Origin: Armillaria gallica
Lineage: Eukaryota > Basidiomycota > Agaricomycetes > Agaricales > Physalacriaceae
NCBI GenBank assembly: GCA_037576215.1
Contig: JBANDB010000014.1
Location: forward strand, 2,480,001 to 2,544,000
Direction: 5' to 3'
Length of the DNA stretch: 64,000 nt
The stretch's first letter is position 1, and each line of letters begins with the position of its first letter. A program made the translations under genes and the position numbers. The notes beneath the pieces were generated by a model, which worked only from the letters and a program-made list of their open reading frames with translations, was not told the origin of the DNA and did no database searches. Shown here piece after piece: positions 1 to 13,702 of this stretch.

Positions 1-3000
1 CCATGGAAGGTAGACCGGAATTCTGCTGCGTGACGACGGAGTTCGCGATGTTGAGTTTGAATCGTTGAAGACTGAAAAAAAGGTCAGAAATGGTGTCCAA
101 CAGGTAAAAGTGGATATGACAAACCCCATGATCTTTTCCTCCAAGGTTCCTTTAGTAATCAGACGGTAAACATTCACAATCTTCTTCTGCCCGATTCGGT
201 GGGCTCGGTCCATGGCCTGAAGATCCTTCATGGGGTTCCAATCATGCTCAACGAATATCACGGTATCGGCACCGGTAAGCGTCAACCCGAGTCCTCCAAC
301 ATGAGTGGTCAACAAGAGACAGTCGATACTAGGATCGGAATTGAATGTCTGTACGATTGCGTGACGCTTTCCTGGATCTGTCCCACCATCCAAGCGCATA
401 TATGTGACTGATGGCATATGCTGTTTGAAGAGGTCTGTCTCGATGATGTCAAGCATTTGCTTCATCTGACAAAAGATGAGAACACGGTGCTGCGAGAATG
501 TGCTAGCGCCAGCGTCGGAAACGGCATCGATCAGCTCGCTCTTCCCTTGATCTGCGGTAACGGTGGTAGCTGCGCCACCGCCGATGCCACAGTCGGTCAA
601 AAGTTGCCTGAAAATTTTTTTAAGTCGCAAGATACTAGAAGCAACTAACTGATGCACATACCGTAAAGCGAGAAGTTTAGGTGCGTGCTGTATGTCCTCT
701 AGTGACTTTGCCTGACTACCGACTTTCGCAAGGACTTCGGCGACAGCCCCCGGGTCCTTGAGGACAAGAGCGGGATGATTGCAAAGTTTCCGCAGATATT
801 GAAGCGACTGGAAGACATGCTGCTGTCCCTTGCCTTCCTTAGCTGGCTCAGCTGCTTGAACAGCATTTTCGGCGTTGTGGCGGGCCTGAGACTGGGAAAA
901 GTCGTCGTAGAGATGCTTTTGTAGGTCTGAAAGTTCACAGTAATAATCTTGGATGATTTTCGGTGGCAAATCATTTAGCACATCCTCTTTCAGTCTGCGC
1001 AACAAAAACGGCAGCACTTGTTTGTGCAGAGCCTCCAGCGCGAGAGCAGCTGCAGAACAGTGTGATTAGCGACATAACACGAAGCTTAAATGAGTGTACA
1101 TACCGGCTTCACCAGTCTTTGCTTTACCATCCCGGTTCGACAATATGGGTTTCCCAAATCTTTCGTTGAACGATGATTCGGTTCCCAAAAATCCGGGCAT
1201 CAAGAAGTCAAACAGACTCCACAGCTCCAGAACGTTGTTTTGGATTGGAGTACCAGACAAGATAAGACGATGTTGCGCTCGGACTGACTTGACGGCTTTC
1301 GTGAGCTTCGTCTTTGCGTTCTTGATTACGTGGCCTTCGTCGAGAATACAGTATAGCCAATTTATACCCTCCAAATTCGATATATCGTTGCGCACGACTT
1401 CGTATGAGGTAATGACCACATCGAAGGTGTTGAGTTTGGGTAGAAGACGAGCTCTTTCTCGAGCATTCCCGGTGTATAGAACAGGTCGCATCTGGTCAGC
1501 ATACTTGAGGATCTCGTAATACCAATGGCCGGTGAGAGTCGGAGGGCAAACGACAAGAGATGGAAGAGGGACACAGTCAGGAGCTTTGGTAGCTGCATGC
1601 TTTTCAGCACGCTCGAAGTGTTTGCTGGCTAGTATACATATCGACTGCAGGGTTTTCCCGAGACCCATGTCTGTGGCACATTAAGCTCAATTCGAACACT
1701 ACTGTGCAACGAACTCCACTCACCATCACAGAGTATTCCGTGCAACTGATATTTCGCAAGGAAGGCCAACCAATTGACACCGTCTTGCTGGTATTTTCGG
1801 AGCTCGGCATTGATGGGAACAGGTACGTCATACTGCTCGACTTTTGTCCCGTCGAGGAGTTGAGTCAAGAACTGTCGCTCGTCGTCACGGCGCTTCAGCA
1901 GGGCTTCAGGGAAACCAGGAGGATCGGGTAGTCCAGCCTAACCCAAAACGTCAGTGTTATGGACCTCCTGAGTGTAGAAGATACAGACCTCCAGTGGTAC
2001 CATCTTAACGAGAGAAGCAAAAGTGTTTGTTGCCGTCGATCGAATATCATTATCGGAGTCGCTCATTCGACCCAGTATGGGAACGACTAAGAATATGACA
2101 TAGGGTAAGGCCTTGATATCAAGCTTTCGGACGATATCTAAAAATGAATTAATAACAATCCTCCCGAAGGTAATGCAGACACTAACGAAATATTAATTCC
2201 GTAGCACCCTGTCTGTTACTGAGCGACAGAGGGTCACCCAACAACGGAACGACGTTTTCAATGACATATCGCATGGCCTCGGGTGTCATCACGTCGCAGA
2301 TAGTTGCAAAACACTTTGCACTCGTTTGGCGAATGATAGCGAACCGGCTACGCAGGGCTAAGAGTATCTTGGGGAACAGCTCCGTCAACCGGGGCCAGAT
2401 GTCTTCATGCAGCGCAGGAACAATTGCCTCTAACACACTTAATGAATCTATGACATCTTGCCCAAAGTGCTTCTCGATTGAAGTATCACATTCCTTTGGT
2501 GTCTCTGCCGATGAAGATGAATGGAGAGAAAGAGAAAGAGGAGCAAGTCTGCCTTACCTGCTTTGAACGCGCTCAGAAGCCCGCCGGCCATCGATTGCCA
2601 CATATTGGGAATCACGACTAATAATTTGTTTCCGAATTTCTTAGACAGTTGGTCAAACGCCAGCTGAGCGCCGCGTCGAGACAGTTGTGCTTTGGGATCC
2701 TCGATACCTGACGTGCCATTAGCTTTGCTCTTCGCGCTACCCTTGCCATTCTTCGCTGGTATGGGTTCGTTGGTGCTGGAAGAAAATGAGAGAACACCGT
2801 CGAACAGCTTCCGCGTGAAAGCGAATGCGGGCGTCTGAGCTGTATCTTGGCAAAGAAAAGTGCACAGATTTTTGACGATTTTGTCAGGAGGCTGCGCAAT
2901 TTGATGATTTACGCAAAACTCGATGAAAGAGGCAACGGCTACCGCCGAACGGGTTTGTAAGTCGACATTCTCTTCGTTCTAGACAATGCTCAGAACGAGA

Positions 3001-6000
3001 TATATATAGGAAAATAATGGCTGCTTGCCTTGACTCCGTTCATGATACCCTTAACGACTGGGCTGACTTTGTCGGGCATACTCTTGAAGGCCACAAAAGC
3101 AGCAGCAAAAGCGGCGGAGACTCGAGTATCGTGCTGTGTCTTGACTTCAATATACCGGTCGATGCTGGCAAGAATACCAGTCCGTTTCTCCCCTATGACA
3201 GCGAGTTCACGTTTCTTTGTCCTTCCGAGACTATCCTTGAGCCGGGTGTACATCGGACCGCATGCGGCTTGAGCAGTTTCAATTGTAAAGCAGTCAGGTA
3301 TCTTGCCGGTGATATCAATCTCTGTTCCAAGGGACGGTATGGACGATGCGGGAAGCTTGCAATCTTGGTTGAAGGCGTGAAGAAGCGCAATACACTCTGA
3401 GTGCAAACGAGCGAGCATGACAATCATCTCGTGGTATGCCGCAGGCGGGCTGCCTTGAAGCCAAGCCAGAGTTTTTGCACTAAGCTCCTTGGCCAGAACA
3501 GAAGCTTCGTGCAAGGATGGGCCAGATGCATCTGACTTGGAATCATACTCGTGGGCCCATTCCTCTGCAATAACTGCGGTAAGGAATTTCTGGACCATGC
3601 TAGTTGAATCCACATAATGCAAGAGAATGGGCTGAAATAAAGTCTCCGTGATTAACATCTAACGAATACGGTCAGCAACATTATGCATTTGTACCAAATC
3701 GCTTACATCCTTCGACCAAAAGGCAATTAACTGTGCCGACGCCGTGGCTGCCGCAATTCTAGCCTTCAGAGTAGTTTCGATAGACACCAAGCCCAGCTCT
3801 TGCGAAAGCATGTTCTTATCAACATTGTGTCTTTCGGGCAAATTTTCCCCATCCGTCGGCTCGGTAGTTCGGTAGAATAGTGTTGGGTCGATGGGAACTC
3901 CGATGGGTGTCATTATAATGGAATACCACTCCAAAAGAATCGGAGGCGTCACCATGTCCACTATCTGTGCCGGATCCATAGAGGTAACAACAGACAGGGT
4001 AAGTCGCCAAGTTTTCAAGGTAGCTTCACGAATATCGGTACGTTCCTCGACAACGAGATTTTGAAACAGAAGGCGCAGGAATGCCAAGTCGATCCAGTCA
4101 CGAGGAAGAGAAGGCACTGTCATGAAGGAATACAGCGTTTCAACGACGGCGAGACGAACATTGACAATGGTATGTCGAAAGAAAGGGAAAAGCGCAGGCG
4201 CCAATTTAGAAAGCGGGAGTCTGGACGCACGGAAGTGAGAAGACAATCACAACGAAGGAGATGGTGTACTCACCCAAAACTGTCACTTCCGAGAAGAGCA
4301 ATGACTTTATCATAAACGACCAGCTTTCCTGAATAAGCATAAATATACAATCGCTCTCAAGAAAAATAGATCCACCGACCTAAGAGGTCCATGACAGCAC
4401 CAACGCTGGAGCTCAAATCGTCTTTCATATCGCTCAGGCATTGCCATAGCACAAGCAATACTTGCTCCAAGCACTCTGGCAAGTGCTCCACAAGATAACC
4501 GGCCACCGGAGAGAGACAGGTGGCTGCCACCGAACGAACATCATCGTCACGGTCACTAAGGCTAAAGGATGATATGAGCATAGCGAATGAAGATGGTTAA
4601 CAAAGAAATGTACCCAAGTAATGCCGCCGCTACCACGCCACGAAGTATCTCTTTACCGGTGTCGTCAAACTCGCTATCTTCCTGTTTCACGGGGGTAGTG
4701 CTGAACAAATCACTGCGCACTGCGACTTCGTACTTGATACCCAGCAAACCCGCGTGCCGAACTTCCCATATGTGCGTTCTCTGTTCCGTGGCAGTCTTGG
4801 ACTTCGACCTGCTACTACTACCCACGGATACAGGTATAGTGAACGTTTGTTGGATCATCTGCAAAAGAATCGAATGGACGTGCAGGACCGAACGTCGGGG
4901 CATGTGGATCAAGAGCGATGCGAGAGTCTGAGAAACCGTTTCTCTGACCGGCGCAATCACTTGGTCAGAGACGAAATCGCCAAATCGGTCCAGTACGAAT
5001 ACGCAAAGGAACTTTGCGGATAAAGCGTTACACCACTTTTCATGAGCAATTTCATTTTCCTCCCAAGAAGCTTCGGCTGGGCGTACAAGTCAGTGACGAA
5101 GGCAGTAATGTAGGGTGCTCTTGAACGCACCTTGCATACCGCCATATTTTCCTTGTATCTTTAGAAGCTCCCTCAAAGCCATGGCGGCACCATGTCGGAC
5201 TTCCCAGGCGTCACTAAAAAGATTTACCTCAAGTACCTTCACCACTCCATCCCATATCCAATACCCAGGCCGTACTTCAAGCGCCTTGGACTGCTTGACT
5301 TCTTTAGGTGATACGGCACCTCCCTTTGTCGGATCGATGATAACTTTATCTGAGGACGCGCCATTCTGTACGGCGGGACTGCCGAGACGAGACGTTGCAC
5401 TTGGCTTATCCTCAGCGGCTACCAGGCGGGCTCTACAGCGGAGAAAGGGTTAGTACCCAGCAAAGATTAGACGATCAATAGACTTGCTTGTTAGACGGTC
5501 CTGCAGCACTTGAGGCAGGTGTATATTTGGAACCGGCGCTTTGGGGTGGCGGAGCAGTGACAAACGCAGTGTTTCCGGGTTTTCGCTTCCGTTTTAAACG
5601 ATTGCGTTCACGAGCTGACAGTGTAGTCATCTCAACATCAGGGCAGGCAGACATTGGGGAAGGATCTGCGGGTGTCATTGATCCACTGCGCGAGTCCGAG
5701 TCCTGAGTCACTGCGTTTGGCGAAGGTGCAGAAACGTCTATGGAGGAGACAGTAGGCGACAGAAGATCACTCGCAGTCATTGGAGGCGCCTCCATCTCGG
5801 CATCGCCATCGTGATCCATTTCCACGGTCAATTCCTTGTCCAGGTCAAGTTCATCGGCAACGTTGTCTAAAAACTCGAGACCAAGACGACCCATGGCTTC
5901 TTTGCGAGCTTTTTTAACCTCCGCGGCACTGGACAGGATACCGGTCGGCCTTTGAAACTCTTTGCCGGAGGAAGCAAGCAAAAGCTTTCCCTGTAGGATA

Positions 6001-6509
6001 AGGTCCTTCACGGAGAAACTTGGATAGTCCGGAGCGGGAAGAGATAGCTGAATATCAATAGCTGGTTTGGTTTGACTTTCATCGTTATACGGTCTCCAGA
6101 GAGGTGTCAGAGAAAAGATGTGAGAAAGAGCAACGGAAGCGGCTGTTCGAGTGTCAAATGACTTCGAGTGAAGAAATGGGATGATCTACAGAAGCAGAAA
6201 TTTGATATAAGTATTTCATGCGCACGAGGTAGTGATAAGTGGATACTGTACCCGAGCAACCACTGACATTAACTCGGACCACGATGCTGGATCTCCGAGT
6301 GACACATGTTGACGATTTGTCTTGATTTCTTCCTCTATAGCCACATCACCAGTAACACTCTTAGCAGCCAATTGAGCCAGCTGCTTTGCGGCAGTAGTCC
6401 TCACTGAGGTAGAAGAGCCGGTATCGAGGAGAAGGAGGAGCCGGTCCAACCTGGAAAGAAAGTTAATTTGGGAACTCAGGCTGCGAAAATTCCATCACCT
6501 CGAAGTCAT
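1..6509 (-). CDS. MOT1: MOT1/BTAF1-type Swi2/Snf2 ATPase (TATA-binding protein remover), 3' end outside window
   Basis: Mot1 is the nuclear Snf2-family ATPase that strips TBP from DNA. I place the start at 6509: an 11-nt first exon (MTSR) splices at 6499/6450 into LDRLLLLLDTGSS, the typical Mot1 N-terminus. Long HEAT-repeat exons follow, then a conserved basic stretch LSARERNRLKRKRKPGN near 5.6 kb. The ATPase begins near 1.85 kb: NWLAFLAKYQLHGILCD, an intron, then DMGLGKTLQS (motif I), the Mot1-type DEGH box (LDEGHVIKNAKTK) and LSGTPIQNN. The second lobe runs to the edge with LRLDGGTDPGKRHAIVQTF, TTHVGGLGLTL, DRAHRIGQKK and LQRFKLNIANSVVTQQN, so roughly the last 100 residues lie outside. Introns are about 50 nt and the parts I joined are in frame; not every HEAT exon junction was checked. 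Confidence 0.95.
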
Positions 6510-7375
6510 GCCGTAATAGGAAGGTGTTATTCGCCCGTCCGGGCCGGTGATTGAATGGAGTTTTTGTGGGTTTTTCTCACGGGGCGTCTGGAGAGATCTT
6601 GCCGTCGTCTTTTTATTCCCTCTCGCGGCTGGTCGGAGTTTGAATTTGAGGCTCCGTCTAGAAAATTTTGTGATTCCTCTTATACATCCCCTTTCTTTCT
6701 CTATGCCGGACTGCAGAGACTGGATCATGTGTTGATAGGGCGTCCACACAGATGCCGGCGTTGTTGGATTTTATCACAGTTATACCGGATACCCCTCACA
6801 AACATTGTCTCAGCTGCGCAATGTCCATAAAAAGCTCACCATTGTAATGCTATACAATATACAGCTCAGCCCATCAGAGCCTCGAAAGGCTTTTGACGCT
6901 ATGACGGCACAAAACAGAATGTAAGAACACAAGAGAAGAATATCGGCGCTCTTAGTAAGGCTGAAGTTGTATTATACGCAGTAAAACGCTCGGTGACATG
7001 GGTCCAGAATTAATCTCGGAAACGATGTCAATTTTTCGATACCGAGATATGTCAGAGAAAAAAACGTTAACCATCGCGAGAGTCTATTATTCGACGCCCT
7101 GAAATCCAAGCATACATAGGGGTGGCAGTTGCCGCCTGCAATCACAATCAAGTCTGACTCCAAAGTTCAAACACAAGACTGCACGCCCATAAAGATTATC
7201 AAATGGCCCCGCCAGGCGCGGTTATCCGCTCTGTACAATACATTATGTCGACTAAAGTCTTAGACAGATATGTGGTAAGACCCACGAGAACCTGACCGCT
7301 CGTTTCAGTAAAAGATGGAAACGCGACCTTATAGCCCACGAAACTGCCACGACGTTCACCGTCGCAGTCTTTATC
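6510..7375. other. Intergenic region between MOT1 promoter and JmjC gene 3' end
   Basis: About 866 bases. It should hold the MOT1 promoter on its left side and the 3' UTR of the JmjC gene on its right. Short open frames here show no family resemblance. No repeat or RNA gene was seen. Confidence 0.5.
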
Positions 7376-8759
7376 TCAAAACCACATGGAAACGGAAAAG
7401 CTTGTCTCGTTCGCTCGCATAGCATGCCACCACCCTGGCGGGAAAAATAACATGTCCCCTGGTTGAAGCGTAGCGCTCATAGCTGCAGGGACCACCTCAT
7501 CCCAGAAAGCAGGATAATCGTGACTGTCTTCCTGAGTAGCGAAAACGTCAACACGGGACGTATTGCTGATAGCCGGAGTCTCTTCAGCATACATATGCCC
7601 TGAGCATTTCGGAGAAGCCAGCCACACTGTCTTACTCCCCACGATCTGTACTTGAAGTTGTTGAGTAAGATTCAGGGAGGTTATAACAATCAAATACCAT
7701 AGAAGTTGAAGTACGGATCCTAGACGGACGAGTCGTCACGAGGACTGCAATTGTGGGTTAAAGAATTGACGTACAGTGTGAGCAGGAGAGACGGTTCCTC
7801 CAGGACCAAGCCAAGTGTTCAGAACCAGTTGTTCGTCATTTCCGGGAGGTGCGTAGTTAGGAGCGGAGGGGCCAGAATAGACGTAATCTGGCACGGCGAC
7901 GTCTGCCCGGAGATCGGGAAACTGCATGAAAAGATTATGTTGAGCCAAATACAACATTTCGTCCGGACCATGAGCACGAGTCTGATCATCAAACTCGAGG
8001 GACGCCAGAAGTTGGTCCCAGGGCATTAGCCGCTGTGTCCAGTCATCGTTCCGATAATCTTTGCCTACTTCTACAGGAACGACACGTCCTGGTCCCGCTA
8101 CCGTGCGAAGATATCGAACAGAACGCCAAGGATGGTTGGTTAAAGCGGGCCAGTCGCTTGCATAACCACGTAAAATGAAGGGAGACAAGGAAAGCTGGGA
8201 TCGAAAAGACGATAACGAGGGCGGAAATGGTAAGCTGGGAACATCAAGAAGGGCAGTGGGTAATGGCTTCGGTGTAGGGAGGCGGCATGAAGGTGCTGTG
8301 AACTCTCCCTCATTTGTTGGGGAGGCAAACTCTGACTGGACATCCTGGATGAGTGCATGAATTAGATCTAGTCGACCCATAGCACCTGAAATGATGATAG
8401 CACGATCCAAAACCTCAATGGCTTGTAGATATGTTGACTGGTTCAGAAGCGTTAACGCTTGTAAGATAGACGCGTCCGTGTGCATCCTCCTCCACCAACC
8501 GCTCTGGCCTTTCGACATCCGGTCGTACGAGATCTTTATGACGTCCTCGAGGTCATTAAAGGCCTGCGAATGTGAGGTACCAGTGCAGACGACCCGAGCA
8601 GCGGAGAAAAGACGTTCAAAATGCTCTTGTCCGCAATTCAGCTGCACTGCATCATTTGTCAAAGAAGGTGATTACCGCCAAAAGAATTGACATACGAACA
8701 TCCCGGTCATCTTCTAGGCCACTCAGAATAATTTCCTCGTATTCCAGAGATCGGCGCAT
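7376..8759 (-). CDS. JmjC (cupin-8) 2-oxoglutarate/Fe(II) hydroxylase, JMJD5/KDM8-like
   Basis: The start at 8759 gives MRRSLEYEEIILSGLEDDRDV, which splices over a 46-nt intron to QLNCGQEHFERLFSAARVV. An N-terminal helical region is followed by a JmjC/cupin-8 domain: PFILRGYASDWPALTNHPW, then an iron-binding HTD created across an intron (GGTVSPAHT then DPYFNFY), and the second histidine in FFPPGWWHAMR, near the C-terminal SVSMWF. Order and spacing match JMJD5/KDM8, which are protein hydroxylases (reported on arginine) sometimes described as demethylases. Small introns separate HTD from YFNFY and the following VGSKTVWLASP segment. The metal ligands are intact, so it is probably active. It is divergent from SOG2 with a shared upstream region of about 300 bp. 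Substrate cannot be told from sequence. Confidence 0.88.
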
Positions 8760-9058
8760 ATTTCAGTAGAACAAGGTTGAGTTGCTGAGCGGTGAAGATG
8801 GTGGAACCCACATTCTGATTATTATTTATTTACTTTTGTTCTTCAAATATAGATTATATTACATAAGAGTTACCATCGGCCCGATCATCTGAGTGAGGGC
8901 AGCACAGCCACGTGGTACCACGGTGCTTCTACTGCAACATCCGTGGCTGTCGACGCTGCTGTCGGCATTGGATGCCTTACCAGTCGCTGATTCATGACCG
9001 CCACGAATTTTTAGGTCTTTCACCCTCATTCGGGGCTACCGCGGTCCACGACAAGCCC

Positions 9059-12000
9059 ATGTCTTCGCTGGACGTTGATCGTTCGACTATACGTTCACCG
9101 CGGTGGACAAAAAGAGGCTCAGATATTCCAACGCCTCTCACAAGAGCTCACATTCAGGAGGCACTTTCACGCTCGGAGGATCATGGGATTACGCTTGTAT
9201 TCTTGAAAAGAATTTGACAGACATTGGGGCGTCCGTTGTGGAGGAGCTGGCAACCGTTGGGAGGAACAGTCCTGATGATGGGTGCCCCGTGGAGAGGTGC
9301 ATGTTCTTTTTATCCGATGCGATCACTTTTTAGTGACTTTGCGGATTAGATTGGCGTTTGGGAACAATTATCTGACCACTCTGCCCATGGAATTCGCGCA
9401 TCTATCGCGTCTGCGCTACGTAAATCTGAGGAGCAATGCTTTTACAACATTCCCCGACGTGGTGCGTCCCTTTACCAGACATTTACGATGCATCATCCTC
9501 ATTCTTGTATAGCTGACTCTCATGCCCTCCTTGGATACGCTGGACATCAGCCACAACAAGATCAAGCAATTTCCTTCGCGCCCCGGAGAGCTGGTCAGGC
9601 TGAAGGTTAGTTCATCTCATAATTGCATTTTTGACGTCGGAATTGACACGCGATAGGTGTTCTGTGTTTCTCGCAACAAGATTACAAGAATCCCAGAGTA
9701 CCTATCCAGGTTCACCAATCTTGTAGTGCTGGAGATTGAGCGAAACCCTATTGAATGGCCACCGATCACTGTCATGAGCCGTCCCGCCAAGTTCCCAAAC
9801 GCGGAGGCAATGAAAGAGTGGATTTATAACCTTCAGACCTGGATTGGCAGCGAGTCAGGCGAAAGCAAAGTTCAGGACGACTCTGGCTTTGCTGAATCTG
9901 ACAGCTGGTCCCGCTTTCCGGTCACTGAAAGCGAATTTGATGCCGGTGTCACCCCTCATGCCCGGTCTTTCTCTCTCGACTCTAACCTCTCTGTGTCCTC
10001 ATTGGCAGAGTCGGATATCGAAACCCCTTCATCGTCTTACGACAGGCCTCCGCCGCTACACCTTGGCATACTCTCTACTGATAGTGCAGAGACGTCTCCG
10101 ACACGATCTTTTGACAGTTATCTTCCTAGCCCTGCCGATTCAGATTCTTTCGCCATGAATGATCCGACGGCGCATCCTAGCCCGACCGAAAACGGTCAAA
10201 GGTCGGCTCATGACCACTCCAGAAATGCTTCTTTCGCCAGTGGGATGCGCAATTCAAGGAGGAGCGGTTTATCGGGAAAGAAAAGTATGCCTGATCTGCG
10301 TACTGCCAAATTCCCATTTGCTTTGAAGGCTCACGACCCTCCGGAACGCGTCCCCCTCAATGGTACGAGCAAGAGCAAGATTCCGGATGATTTTTCCATG
10401 CCCTCACCGCTTTCCCAGCGGCAAGATTCCAACTCATCAGCGAGTTCTGGAACGCGTCAGAATAAACCTTCCGGTAATGGAAAAGAACCTGTCCGTGATT
10501 CTCCGCCTCCGAGAGCTTCCACTTCCTCCATAGCCTATTTCCGACGTCTATCCACCCTTCCCTTGTCGACAATATCTGACACACTCCCTAAACCTCTCGT
10601 CTCTCTGATTGAATGTGCTCGCAGCATCCTGTTCGCGGTCTGCCAAATATATCAGTCACTCGAGCATTACACCGTTCATGCCATAGATGACCGCTTATCC
10701 TCCGTGTTGCGGAAAGTGCTGGATCCCGCCAGCCTTGACATGATGCAGCTCATCAACTACCTCGAGCGATTCGACGCCATCAGCCGAAAGATTTTACCGC
10801 CACCGCCTGTGTGCCGAGGTGTCGTAGAGAGCTGTAAAGACACCGTAGCAGTCTTTGGCAAAGCTGTCGGTGTGCTAACGCTACAACTGAAGGTGATAGC
10901 GACTGGCGATGACGTTCGATATCTCAGGTCAATGTTGTTGGTGCTGTATGGTGCTGCAGCAGAAATATCATGGGCCTGGCAAGCTATGATACCTCATATT
11001 GAAGCTATCAAACCATTATTGCGCGGCAAGCCTCATCCCACACCATCGCCCAACAACATGTCCGTGGACTCTTATCCTTCCTCTACGCCTTCAACATCTC
11101 AATCGCAGTCGGAGCAACCTTCCTCCCTTTTATCCCTACGAGCTGGCTCTTCGGGGGTTGGGGGGGCGCGTGTAGCACGGCGACATGCTGGCTCCTTTAG
11201 CTCGAAAGATGTCGAGATTGGTAAGAAGCTGCCCTCTTATGACGATGCCCCGTCGCTGTCCAGGGGTGTAGCTGTTCACACGCCTACGTTGCGTGCTCCC
11301 AAACGACAGGCGACGCTTGCCTCCATGACTGTCACGATCTCTTCGCCTTCGCCAACGGGCTCGTTCCCAAGTTCCATGTCGTCTTCGTGGGCTGGCGATA
11401 GTTCTCGAGCGATCCATTCGCGTACAGGTTCGCAGAGCTCTCTACCAGGTTCCTCGACCTCTTCGTCCCCATCACTCCCTCCAAAGCAAGTGTTTTTAGA
11501 TCTCCCCCAGAGTTCTAAAACACAAGTCGACAAGGAAGCAATTCAAGCCGTACACAATGCCGTCTCAGTTGCTCCTGTGGTGTGGAATCTGATGGAAGAG
11601 GTTTTGGGCGATGTATTGGAGGCACAGGTAGATGTGCGTGAGAGTCTAGATCGAGCAAGGGCAGTGACAAAGCGTTTGAGCGACCTGATTCGTGCTCTGA
11701 AGGAGGGTGATCCGACACGGGATAAAGGCAGCCTTCGGGAAGATGCTCATATATTTTTGAAGGTATTTCATAACCATCCGTGACCCATATTCGTGTCGCT
11801 GATAGACTTCTAGACTGTTGTCCAATTGTCCAACATTGTCAAGACATACAATGGAGCCCGATCGAGTGCACTTCGGAATAACATGTACAAGCTCACAAAC
11901 TCTACAGAGGAGTTTGCAATCCTTCTGCATGTGTCATCTTTCTCTCCGGCTCCCACGCCGCGCCCATACTCGCCGATGTTGTCTTTGTCTGCCTCTCAAA

Positions 12001-12209
12001 GCAACATTCTAAACCCTGTCGAAGATGCTCGTTTACAGTCTAGTTTATCTAGAAGCGCCCGTGCTCCCGGGGGCTTCAAACTTCCATCTCCAACGCCGCC
12101 GCACGACGGTTCGCGCAGTGCTCCGCCTAACCAGACATTCAAAATGCCTGTTTTACGTCGACTTCGTGGTAAGGAGTCCCGAGTCGATGCCAGTGAATCT
12201 CCGGGGTAA
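9059..12209 (+). CDS. SOG2: SOG2, leucine-rich-repeat protein of the RAM/MOR polarity kinase network (apparent frameshift near start)
   Basis: Sog2 proteins scaffold the NDR-kinase (Cbk1/Orb6) network that controls polarity and cell separation. The start at 9059 gives MSSLDVDRSTIRSPRW. Leucine-rich repeats follow in several exons: LAFGNNYLTTLPMEFAHLS, LRYVNLRSNAFTTFPDV, LDTLDISHNKIKQFP and VFCVSRNKITRIPEYLS. The long exon at 9657 carries a Ser-rich linker and the SOG2 C-terminal domain (SIAYFRRLSTLPLSTISD, then helical segments). It joins by an intron at about 11764-11814 to TVVQLSNIVKTYNGARSSALR and stops at 12209. The frame breaks between SRSEDHGITL and NLTDIGASVVEEL, where one extra A in the AAAA run at 9206-9209 would restore it. 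That may be an assembly slip or a real lesion. Confidence 0.88.
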
Positions 12210-12480
12210 TATTTGTAGCTTTCCATACCTTTCGCACCAGTCGTTTCCCGTTTAGCTTTTTCTGTCTCTCTTCTCGTTGTTGTTATTACTTTGATTTGTT
12301 ATAATCTTACTACCACGCACATGGTCATTTATCCAATATATCAGATACTTTTCGAGGATACTCATGCCGAACCAAGGTGAACAAGCCGGCGGCTGATCGA
12401 GAAAGGTACTTCCGAACATTAGACCACAACCACCATCAAGATAGCGCTACCCTACCGCCTTCCTAGCAATACTCGCCGAC

Positions 12481-13371
12481 ATGAATGCTGCCCACGCCAA
12501 CATTGTCAACGACCTCGTCGATATTTTCTATACGTCCCTTGGGGAAGAAAGTCCTAGCGTAGTTTTCCCGCCAGCCCTGCTTGCTAGTCTAGAGCAACCA
12601 AACGGAACCAAGGCTCACAAAGACTCCTGTACATCGACATGTTCACAAAAATCCCTCAACGTCATCGGAGTCCATATCTTTCATGGCGGGCTCAGTCTCG
12701 CCATTCTCAGTAGCGATGGTCTTTCTCAAACGGTTCATAGCAAGCAACTTCTCGCAGTAAGCTCTTCCTCTCGTCTCGCAGGCTATGTTATGTATTATCC
12801 CTTTCCTTAGAAACTTAAAGACGACGAGCGATTACTGCCAGCCATCAAAAACATCTCACTCATGCTCTACGATGGAAGTCTGGATCCGATACAGCTCTTT
12901 TTCACTATGGTTGGGCTACTCTATGTCAAGAAAGGCTGCGATTTCGTGCTGACGTGGCTTCTGCGGCTGGTACAGCCTGCATTGAGGAATTTGAATGAAT
13001 ATGTCAAGGTGCTTCGACTGTGCGTGCTCTCTTTTTTCACGTCCAGTTGAGTTACCGACGTCTCCCTTTGGATAGGCTACGAGAAGTGCCTACCTCATCG
13101 TCACTTTCCAGCTATACCTCTAAAGTACATCTTGAACTGTTCTGGCTATCCAACTGTCCCCCTCCTACAAACTCGTCGATGGATACAGTCCATCTCACGT
13201 AGTAAGTACCAACGTTATATTTTGACGCCCATTCTAAGCCTTTGTCGTAGTCGAAAGCGGCTCTTGCAGAATGCCCGCCTATCCGCTCTACCGTCATCTG
13301 AACAGAAGGAGGACGACATGAAGAACTACTTGACATCAACAGACTTTCTAAAGCGGAGACGTCTCTGGTAA
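12481..13371 (+). CDS. Unrecognised protein, about 255 residues, four exons
   Basis: I do not recognise this family. The start at 12481 gives MNAAHANIVNDLVDIFYTSL. Introns at about 12757-12810 (gtaagc to cttag), 13022-13077 (gtgcgt to gatag) and 13202-13250 (gtaagt to cgtag) keep one frame to the stop at 13371. The middle is helical and hydrophobic (LFFTMVGLLYVKKGCDFVLTW), and the end is basic (FLKRRRLW). Regular intron phases and a good length argue for a real gene. It sits 270 bp after SOG2 on the same strand and upstream of another unrecognised gene. No function is proposed. Confidence 0.6.
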
Positions 13372-13702
13372 ATTTCCGGACCTGGACAGCCTAAAACAAC
13401 CTATACTTGTCTTAGATATTTTGAACGTTATATTTTTACTCTGGATGGCTACTTGACTCTTACTGTTACGGATGTGCTGTCGCAACGGTTACATTTTAGA
13501 CTGCATCGCTTTATTATCTGCTTACGCATGTTACGGGCACTATCGACACGCATCGAGACGAAATGATCGATCGACATTCCAACTTTGTTCTCAACCACTA
13601 CCACGTCGTCTCGACCAACAGCCCCGCCTTCAAACTCGATATACACCGCTTGCTCTCGGTTACTATCCCATCCGCCTATATTCATTTCATTTCGCCATCG
13701 TG

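Noticed and set aside
6555..6830. Frame in the MOT1 upstream region
   Set aside because: No homology signal and overlapping frames on both strands of similar length; a chance opening.
9190..9210. A 14-base intron (gtattcttgaaaag) to explain the SOG2 frame break
   Set aside because: Far below any credible intron size and lacking a branch site; a homopolymer slip explains it better.
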